A stretch of DNA of 21,716 nt from Saccoglossus kowalevskii (taxonomy: Eukaryota; Hemichordata; Enteropneusta; Harrimaniidae). A program made the position numbers and the translations under genes. Below are positions 12,564-20,976 of this stretch, piece by piece. The notes under the pieces were generated by a model, which saw nothing but the letters and a program-made list of their open reading frames with translations, did no database searches and was not told the DNA's origin. The stretch is from assembly GCF_000003605.2 (NCBI RefSeq), contig NW_003111747.1, positions 1 through 21,716 on the forward strand. Reading direction: 5' to 3'. Positions within the stretch are counted from its first letter, which is position 1. Each line of letters opens with the position of its first letter.

Positions 12564-15331
12564 ACGTGAGTAATGCATTGTCTCAATCGCACTATGATAT
12601 GGTGAGTAATGCATTGTCTCAATCACACTATGATATGGTGAGTAATGTAATGTCTCAGTTATTTTATGATATGATGAGTAATGCATTGCGTCAATCACAC
12701 TATGATGTGGTGAGTAATTCATTGTCTCAATCACATTATGATATGGTGAGTAATGAATTGTCTCAATCACACTATGATATAGTGAGTAAAACATTATCTC
12801 AGTCACATTATGATATGGTGAGTAATGCATTGTCTCAGTCACACTATGATATAGTGAGTAATGCATCGTCTCAATTACACTATGATATGGTGAGTAATGC
12901 ATTGTCGCAAACACACTTTGATAAAGTGAGTAATGCATTGTCTCAATCACACTATGATATAGCGAGTCATACATTGTCCCAGTCACACTCTGATATGGTG
13001 ATTAATGCATTGTCTCAATCACGCTATGATATCGTGAGTAATACATTGTCTCAATCACACTATGATACGGTGAGTATTACATTGTCTCAATCACACTATG
13101 ATATGGTGAGTAATGCATTGGCTCAATCACACTATGATACAGTGAGTAATGCATTGTCTCAATCACACTATGATGTGGTGAGTAATGTAATGTCTCAGTT
13201 ATACTATGATATGATGAGTAATGCATTGCGTCAATCACACTATGATACGGTGAGTAATGCATTGCCTCAATAACACTATGATATTGTGAGTAATGCATTG
13301 TCTCAATCACACTATGATATGGTGAGTAATACATTGTCTCAATCACACTATGATATGGTGAGTAATGCATTGTCTCAATCACACTATGATACGGTGAGTA
13401 ATGCATTGTCTCAATCACTCTATGGTATGGTGAGTAATGCATTGTCTCAATCACACTATAATACGGTGAGTAATGCATTGTCTCAATCACTCTATGATAT
13501 GGTGAGTAATGCATTGTCTCAATAACACTATGATATGGTGAGTAATGCATTGTCTCAATCACACTATACTATGGTGAGTAATGCATTGTCTCAATCACAC
13601 TATGATACGGTGAGTAATGCATTGTCTCAATCACACTATGATATGGTGAGTAACGCATTGTCTCAATCACTCTATGATATGGTGAGTAATTCAGTGTCTC
13701 AATCACATTATGATATGGTGAGTAATGAATTGTCTCAATCACACTATGATATGGTGAGTAATACATTGTCTCAATCACACTATGATATGGTGAGTAATAC
13801 ATTGGCTCAGTCACACTATGATATGTTGAGTAATACATAGTCTCAATCACACTGTGATATAGTGAGTAAAACACTATCTCAGTCACATTAAGATATGGTG
13901 AGTAATGCATTGTCTCAGTCACACTATGATATAGTGAGTAATGCATCGTCTCAATTACACTATGATATGGTGAGTAATGCACTGTCGCAAACACACTACG
14001 ATAAAGTGAGTAATGCATTGTCTCAATCACACTATGATATAGCGAGTAATACATTGTCCCAGTCACACTCTGATATGGTGATTAATGCATTGTCTCAATC
14101 ACGCTATGATATCGTGAGTAATACATTGTCTCAATCACACTATGATACGGTGAGTATTACATTGTCTCAATCACACTATGATATGGTGAGTAATGCATTG
14201 GCTCAATCACACTATGATAGGGTGAGTAATGCATTGTCCCAATCACACTATGATACGGTGAGTAATGCATTGTCTCAATCACACTATGATACGGTGAGTA
14301 ATGCAATGTCTCATCATACCATGATATGGTGAGTAACGCATTGTCTCAATCACTCTATGATATGGTGAGTAATGCATTGTCTCAATAACACTATGATATG
14401 GTTAGTAATGCATTGTCTCAATCGCACTATGATATGGTGAGTAATGCATTGTCTCAATCACACTATGATATGGTGAGTAAAGTAATGTCTCAATCACACT
14501 ATGATATGGTGAGTAATACATTGTCTCAATCACACTATGATATGGTGAGTAATACATTGGCTCAGTCAAACTATGATATGGTGAGTAATGCATTGTCTCA
14601 GTCACACTATGATATAGTGAGTAATGCATCGTCTCAATTACACTATGTTATGGTGAGTAAAGTATTGTCGCAAACGCACTATGATACAGTGAGTAATGCA
14701 ATGTCTCAATCACACTATGATATAGCGAGTACTACATTGTCCCAGTCACACTCAGATATGGTGAGTAATGCATTGTCTCAATCACGCTATGATATCGAAG
14801 TAATACATTGTCTCAATCACACTATGATTCGGTGAGTATTACATTGTCTCAATCACACTATGATATGGTGAGTATTACATTGTCTCAATCACACTATGAT
14901 ATGGTGAGTAATGAATTGTCTCAATCACACTATGATACAGTGAGTAATGCATTGTCTCAATCGCACTATGTTACGGTAAGTAATACATTGTATCAACCAC
15001 ATTCTGATATGGTGAGTAATGAATTGTCATAATCACACTATGATATGGTGAGTAATACATTGTCTCAATCACACTCTGATAGGGTGAGTAATGCATTGTC
15101 CCAATCACACTATGATATGGTGAGTAATGCATTGTCTCAATCACACTATGATATGGTGAGTAATGCAATGTCTCATCATACCATGATATGGTGTGTAATG
15201 CATTGTCTCAATCACACTATGATAAGGTGAGTGTTGCATTATCTCAATCACACTAAGATATGGTGAGTAATACATTGTCTCAATCACACTATGATATGGT
15301 GAGTAATGCATTGTCTCAATCACAGTATGAT
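12564..15331 (+). repeat. Super-repeat Q-R-core-P, 2.77 kb
   Basis: The most complete example of the Q-R-core-P order. Q (12564-13282) retains the AAAACATTATCTC unit; one unit has TTATTTTATG in place of TTATATTATG near 12663. R is 13283-13894 and the core is 13895-14218. A short mosaic (14219-14397) joins a GATAGGG unit, a CATCATACCATG unit of 35 bp (14291), an AACGCATT/CTCTATG unit and a TAA-bearing unit. P resumes at 14398 and ends at the junction. P here shares TATCGAAGTAA and the GCAAT-containing CATCATACC unit (15153) with P0 at 3379-3988, so these two distant copies are a subtype. Confidence 0.9.
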
Positions 15332-16332
15332 ACGTGAGTAATGCATTGTCTCAATCGCACTATGATATGGTGAGTAATGCATTGTCTCAATCACACTATG
15401 ATATGGTGAGTAATGTAATGTCTCAGTTATATTATGATATGATGAGTAATGCATTGCGTCAATCACACTATGATGTGGTGAGTAATTCATTGTCTCAATC
15501 ACATTATGATATGGTGAGTAATGAATTGTCTCAATCACACTATGATATAGTGAGAAAAACATTATCTCAATCACATTATGATATGGTGAGTAATGCATTG
15601 TCTCAGTCACACTATGATATAGTGAGTAATGCATCGTCTCAATTACACTATGATATGGTGAGTAATGCATTGTCGCAAACACACTTTGATAAAGTGAGTA
15701 ATGCATTGTCTCAATCACACTATGATATAGCGAGTCATACATTGTCCCAGTCACACTCTGATATGGTGATTAATGCATTGTCTCAATCACGCTATGATAT
15801 CGTGAGTAATACATTGTCTCAATCACACTATGATACGGTGAGTATTACATTGTCTCAATCACACTATGATATGGTGAGTAATGAATTGTCTCAATCACAC
15901 TATGATACAGTGAGTAATGCATTGTCTCAATCGCACTATGTTACGGTAAGTAATACATTGTCTCAACCACATTCTGATAGGGTGAGTAATGCATTGTCCC
16001 AATCACACTATGATATGGTGAGTAATGCATTGTCTCAATCACACTATGATATGGTGAGTAATACATTGTCTCAATCACACTCTGATAGGGTGAGTAATGC
16101 ATTGTCCCAATCACACTATGATATGGTGAGTAATGCATTGTCTCAATCACACTATGATATGGTGAGTAATGTCTCATCATACCATGATATGGTGTGTAAT
16201 GCATTGTCTCAATCACACTATGATACGGTGAGTGTTGCATTATCTCAATCACACTATGATATGGTGAGTAATACATTGTCTCAATCACACTATGATATGG
16301 TGAGTAATGCATTGTCTCAATCACAGTATGAT
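15332..16332 (+). repeat. Short super-repeat Q-P, 1.0 kb, internally deleted
   Basis: Q (15332-15870) runs normally to the TATTACATT unit, then jumps straight to the ATGAATT unit of P (15871 corresponds to 5068), omitting the sixteen P units between 4492 and 5067. It then joins GATAGGG directly after CCACATTC (15979), skipping the stop-bearing ATGAATTGTCATAATC unit, and repeats the GATAGGG plus plain-unit set at 16087. The final 282 bp (16051-16332) match 5212-5493. This is the shortest junction-to-junction spacing, a natural product of an in-register deletion. Confidence 0.9.
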
Positions 16333-17050
16333 ACGTGAGTAATGCATTGTCTCAATCGCACTATGATATGGTGAGTAATGCATTGTCTCAATCACACTAT
16401 GATATGGTGAGTAATGTAATGTCTCAGTTATATTATGATATGATGAGTAATGCATTGCGTCAATCACACTATGATGTGGTGAGTAATTCATTGTCTCAAT
16501 CACATTATGATATGGTGAGTAATGAATTGTCTCAATCACACTATGATATAGTCAGTAAAACATTATCTCAGTCACATTATGATATGGTGAGTAATGCATT
16601 GTCTCAGTCACACTATGATATAGTGAGTAATGCATCGTCTCAATTACACTATGATATGGTGAGTAATGCATTGTCGCAAACACACTTTGATAAAGTGAGT
16701 AATGCATTGTCTCAATCACACTATGATATAGCGAGTCATACATTGTCCCAGTCACACTCTGATATGGTGATTAATGCATTGTCTCAATCACGCTATGATA
16801 TCGTGAGTAATACATTGTCTCAATCACACTATGATACGGTGAGTATTACATTGTCTCAATCACACTATGATATGGTGAGTAATGCATTGGCTCAATCACA
16901 CTATGATACAGTGAGTAATGCATTGTCTCAATCACACTATGATGTGGTGAGTAATGTAATGTCTCAGTTATACTATGATATGATGAGTAATGCATTGCGT
17001 CATCACACTATGATACGGTGAGTAATGCATTGTCTCAATAACACTATGAT
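16333..17050 (+). repeat. Module Q, last copy before the diverged block
   Basis: Twenty units matching 12564-13282, ending with TGTAATGTCTCAGTTATA (16944), TTGCGTCATCAC with a 1-bp deletion (near 17000), and a TAA-bearing unit (17015-17050). One unit has AGTCAGTAAAACATT at 16551 instead of AGTGAGT. No module R or P follows, so the regular central HOR domain ends here. Confidence 0.9.
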
Positions 17051-17626
17051 ATTGAGAGAATGCCTTGTCTCAATCACACTATGATATGGTGAGTAATACA
17101 TTGTCTCAATCACTCTATGATATGGTGAGTAATGCATTTGTCTCAGTCACATTATGATATGGTGAGTAATGCATTGTCTCATTCACACAATGATATAGTG
17201 AGTAATGCATCGTCTCTCTTACAATATGATATGGTGAGTAATGCATTGTCTCAAACACTCAATGATACTCTGAGTAATGCATTGTCTCAATCACACTATG
17301 ATATAGCGAGTAATACGTTGTCCCAATCGAACTCTGATATGGTGAGTAATGGATTGTCTCAATCTGGCTATGATATCGTGAGTAATACTTTGTCGCAATC
17401 ACACTATGATACTGTGAGTATTACCTTGTCTCAATCACATTATGATATGGTGAGTAATGCATTGGCTCAATCACACTATAATACGGTGAGTTATGCATTG
17501 TCTCAATCACTCTATGATATGGTGAGTAATGCATTGTCTCATATCCACTATGATATGGTGAGTAATGCATTGTCACATTCACTCTATGATATGGTGAGTA
17601 ATGCATTGTCTCAATAACACTATGAT
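17051..17626 (+). repeat. Diverged relic block of the same cassette
   Basis: Sixteen units with an unusual load of private changes: TTGAGAGAATGCCTTG (17051, 1 bp short), GCATTTGTC (1-bp insertion near 17137), CACACAATG, CATCGTCTCTCTTACAATATG, CAAACACTCAATGATACTCTGAG, TACGTTG, CAATCGAACTC, TGGATTG, CAATCTGGCTATG, TACTTTGTCGC, GATACTGTG, TACCTTG, CATATCCAC and TGTCACATTC. Yet unit order from 17159 (plain, CATCG, CAAACAC, plain, ATAGCGAG, TGGCTATG, ATCGTGAG, TATTACC, TTGGCTC) is the order of cassette S. It is best read as an older copy outside recent homogenisation, at the border between two HOR domains. Confidence 0.88.
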
Positions 17627-18706
17627 ATGGTGAGTAATGCATTGTCTCAATCACACTATAATATGGTGAGTAATGCATTGTCTCAATCACACTATGATAC
17701 GGTAAGTAATGCATTGTCTCAATCACACTATGATATGGTGAGTAATGCATTGTCTCAATCACACTATGATACGGTAAGTAATGCATTGTCTCAATCACAC
17801 TATGATACGGTAAGTAATGCATTGTCTCAATCACACTATGATATGGTGAGTAACGCATTGTCTCAATCACTCTATGATATGGTGAGTAATTCATTGTCTC
17901 AATCACTTTATGACATGGTGAGTAATGAATTGTCTCAATCACACTATGATATGGTGAGTAATACATTGTCTCAATCACACTATGATATGGTGAGTAATAC
18001 ATTGGCTCAGTCACACTATGATATGGTGAGTAATACATTGTCTCAATCACACTATGATATAGTGAGTAAAACATTATCTCAGTCACATTATGATATGGTG
18101 AGTAATGCATTGTCTCATTCACACTATGATATAGTGAGTAATGCATCGTCTCAATTACACTATGATATGGTGAGTAATGCATTGTCGCAAACACACTATG
18201 ATACAGTGAGTAATGCATTGTCTCAATCACACTATGATATAGCGAGTAATACATTGTCCCAGTCACACTCTGATATGGTGAGTAATGCATTGTCTCAATC
18301 ACGCTATGAAATCGTGAGTAATACATTGTCTCAATCACACTATGATACGGTGAGTATTGCATTGTCTCAATCACATTATGATATGGTTAGTAATGCATTG
18401 GCTCAATCACACTATGATACAGTGAGTAATGCATTGTCTCAATCACACTATGATGTGGTGAGTAATGTAATGTCTCAGTTATACTATGATATGATGAGTA
18501 ATAAATTGTCCCAATCACACTATGATACGGTGAGTATTGCATTGTCTAAATCACATTATGATATGGTGAGTAATGCATTGGCTCAATCACACTATGATAC
18601 AGTGAGTAATGCATTGTCTCAATCACACTATGATGTGGTGAGTAATGTAATGTCTCAGTTATACTATGATATGATGAGTAATAAATTGTCCCAATCACAC
18701 TATGAT
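17627..18706 (+). repeat. HOR cassette S, copy 2, with 180-bp tandem duplication
   Basis: The first 20 units (17627-18346) reproduce 1581-2300. They continue with TATTGCATT, TTGGCTC, ACAGTG, TGTAATGTCTCAGTTATA and AATAAATTGTCCC units. That five-unit, 180-bp set then repeats at once (18347-18526 and 18527-18706), the copies differing at TCTCAATC versus TCTAAATC near 18547 and GGTTAGT versus GGTGAGT near 18387. The AATAAATTG unit replaces the TTGCGTC unit seen elsewhere. The longest open frame in the window (584 codons) starts at 17627, but it owes its length only to the absence of the TAA variant here. Confidence 0.9.
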
Positions 18707-19390
18707 GTGCTGAGTAATTCATTGTCTCAATCACATTATGTTATGGTGAGTAATGAACTGTCTCAATCACACTATGATATGGTGAGTAATACATTGTCTC
18801 AATCACACTATGATATGGTGAGTAATACATTGGCTCAGTCACACTATGATATGGTGAGTAATACATTGTCTCAATCACACTATGATATAGTGAGTAAAAC
18901 ATTATCTCAGTCACATTATGATATGGTGAGTAATGCATTGTCTCATTCACACTATGATATAGTGAGTAATGCATCGTCTCAATTACACTATGATATGGTG
19001 AGTAATGCATTGTCGCAAACACACTATGATACAGTGAGTAATGCATTGTCTCAATCACACTATGATATAGCGAGTAATACATTGTCCCAGTCACACTCTG
19101 ATATGGTGAGTAATGCATTGTCTCTATCACGCTATGAAATCGTGAGTAATACATTGTCTCAATCACACTATGATACGGTGAGTATTACATTGTCTCAATC
19201 ACATTATGATATGGTGAGTAATGCATTGGTTCAATCACACTATGATACAGTGAGTTATGCATTGTCTCAATCACACTATGATGTGGTGAGTAATGTAATG
19301 TCTCAGTTATACTATGATATGATGAGTAATGCATTGCGTCAATCACACTATGATACGGTGAGTAATGCATTGTCTCAATAACACTATGAT
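18707..19390 (+). repeat. HOR cassette S, copy 3, left-truncated
   Basis: Units 18743-19354 match 17915-18526 at offset 828 (23 units), with few changes: GAACTG near 18757, TCTCTATC near 19125, TTGGTTCAATC near 19227 and AGTTATGC near 19254. The shared private changes TCTCATTCAC (near 18115 and 18943) and CACGCTATGAAATCG (near 18302 and 19130) set copies 2 and 3 apart from copies 1 and 4. The block closes with TGTAATGTCTCAGTTATA, TTGCGTC and a TAA-bearing unit. Confidence 0.88.
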
Positions 19391-20506
19391 ATGGTGAGTA
19401 ATGCATTGTCTCAATCACACTATGATATGGTGAGTAATACATTGTCTCAATCACACTATGATATGGTGAGTAATGCATTATCTCAATCACACTATGATAC
19501 GGTGAGTAATCCATTGTCTCAATCACTCTATGGTATGGTGAGTAATACATTGTCTCAATCACACTATGATATGGTGAGTAATGCATTATCTCAATCACAC
19601 TATGATACGGTGAGTAATGCATTGTCTCAGTCACACTATAATATGGTGAGTAATGCATTGTCTCAATAACACGATTATATGGTGAGTAATACATTGTCTC
19701 AATCACACTATAATATGGTGAGTAATGCATTGTCTCAATCACACTATGATACGGTGAGTAAAGCATTGTCTCAATCACACTATGATATGGTGAGTAACGC
19801 ATTGTCTCAATCACTCTATGATACGGTGAGTAATGCATTGTCTCAATCACTCTATGGTATGGTGAGTAATGCATTGTCTCAATAACACTATGATATGGTG
19901 AGTAATGCATTGTCTCAATCACACTATAATATGGTGAGTAATGCATTGTCTCATTCACACTATGATACGGTAAGTAATGCTTTGTCTCAATCACACTATG
20001 ATATGGTGAGTAACGCATTGATTCAATCACTCTATGATATGGTGAGTAATGAATTGTCTCAATCACTTTATGACATGGTGAGTAATGAATTGTCTCAATC
20101 ACACTATGATATGGTGAGTAATACATTGTCTCAATCACACTATGATATGGTGAGTAATACATTGTCTCAGTCATATTATGATATGGTGAGTAATACATTG
20201 TCTCAATCACACTATGATATAGTGAGAAAAACATTATCTCAGTCACATTATGATATGGTGAGTAATGCATTGTCTCAGTCACACTATGATATAGTGAGTA
20301 ATGCATCGTCTCAATTACACTATGATATGGTGAGTAATGCATTGTCGCAAACACACTATGATACAGTGAGTAATGCATTGTCTCAATCACACTATGATAT
20401 AGCGAGTAATACATTGTCCCAGTCACACTCTGATATGGTGAGTAATGCATTGTCTCAATCACGCTATGATATCGTGAGTAATACATTGTCTCAATCACAC
20501 TATTGA
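19391..20506 (+). repeat. R-like units followed by cassette S, copy 4
   Basis: Units 19391-19894 are R-like (CACTCTATGG, CACTATAAT, AATCCATT), with TAA variants near 19667 and 19883. One unit reads AACACGATTATATGG near 19673 where others have AACACTATGATATGG. From 19895 the S order begins, with GATTCAATC near 20020, a CACTTTATGACATGG unit, CAGTCATATTATG near 20167 and GTGAGAAAAACATT near 20222. S then runs in register to the CACGCTATG and ATCGTGAG units. No gene. Confidence 0.85.
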
Positions 20507-20976
20507 TACGGTGAGTATTACATTGTCTCAATCGCACTATGATATAGGTGAGTAAATGCATTGTCTCAATCACACTATGATATGGTGAGTAATGCATTGT
20601 CTCAATCACACTATGATGTGGTGAGTAATGTAATGTCTCAGTTTTACTATGATATGATGAGTAATGCATTGCGTCAATCACACTATGATACGTGAGTAAT
20701 GCATTGTCTCAATAACACTATGATATGGTGAGTAATGCATTGTCTCAATCACACTATGATATGGTGGGTAATACATTGTCTCACTCACACTATGATATGG
20801 TGAGTAATGCATTGTCTCAATCACACTATGATACGGTGAGTAATGCATTGTCTCAATCCTTCTATGGTATGGTGAGTAATGCATTGTCTCAATAACACTA
20901 TGATATGGTGAGTAATGCATTGTCTCAATCACACTATAATATGGTGAGTAATGCATTGTCTCAATAACACTATGAT
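20507..20976 (+). repeat. Indel-rich junction block
   Basis: Three single-base insertions lie within about 50 bp (CACTATTGATACGG near 20504, GATATAGGTGAG near 20544, AGTAAATGC near 20555). A GATACGTGAG 1-bp deletion follows near 20690, resembling the central-domain junction but in different flanking units. TAA variants are near 20715, 20893 and 20965. Elsewhere units are plain or R-like. The GATATAGGTGAG insertion recurs once, near 21698. Confidence 0.82.

Noticed and set aside
17051-17626. Foreign insertion or mobile element
   Set aside because: Although diverged, all 16 units keep the 36-bp period, orientation and cassette order, and there are no terminal inverted repeats or target duplications.
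17627-19381. 584-codon + strand ORF as a repetitive protein gene
   Set aside because: It is one stop-free stretch of the 36-bp unit. There is no non-repeat N- or C-terminus, signal peptide or promoter context; the opposite strand is also open; neighbouring copies of the same cassette carry stops and frameshifts.
19185-20681. 498-codon - strand ORF (MHYSPYHSVIET period) as a gene
   Set aside because: Antisense counterpart of the same repeat. The frame is open only because the unit length is divisible by three, and it includes a frameshifted stretch near 20504-20560.
20690-20700. Eighth copy of the central P/Q junction
   Set aside because: It shares the 1-bp loss in GATACGTGAG but lacks the CACAG change, and is flanked by TTGCGTC and TAA units rather than P and Q units, so it is probably an independent deletion.
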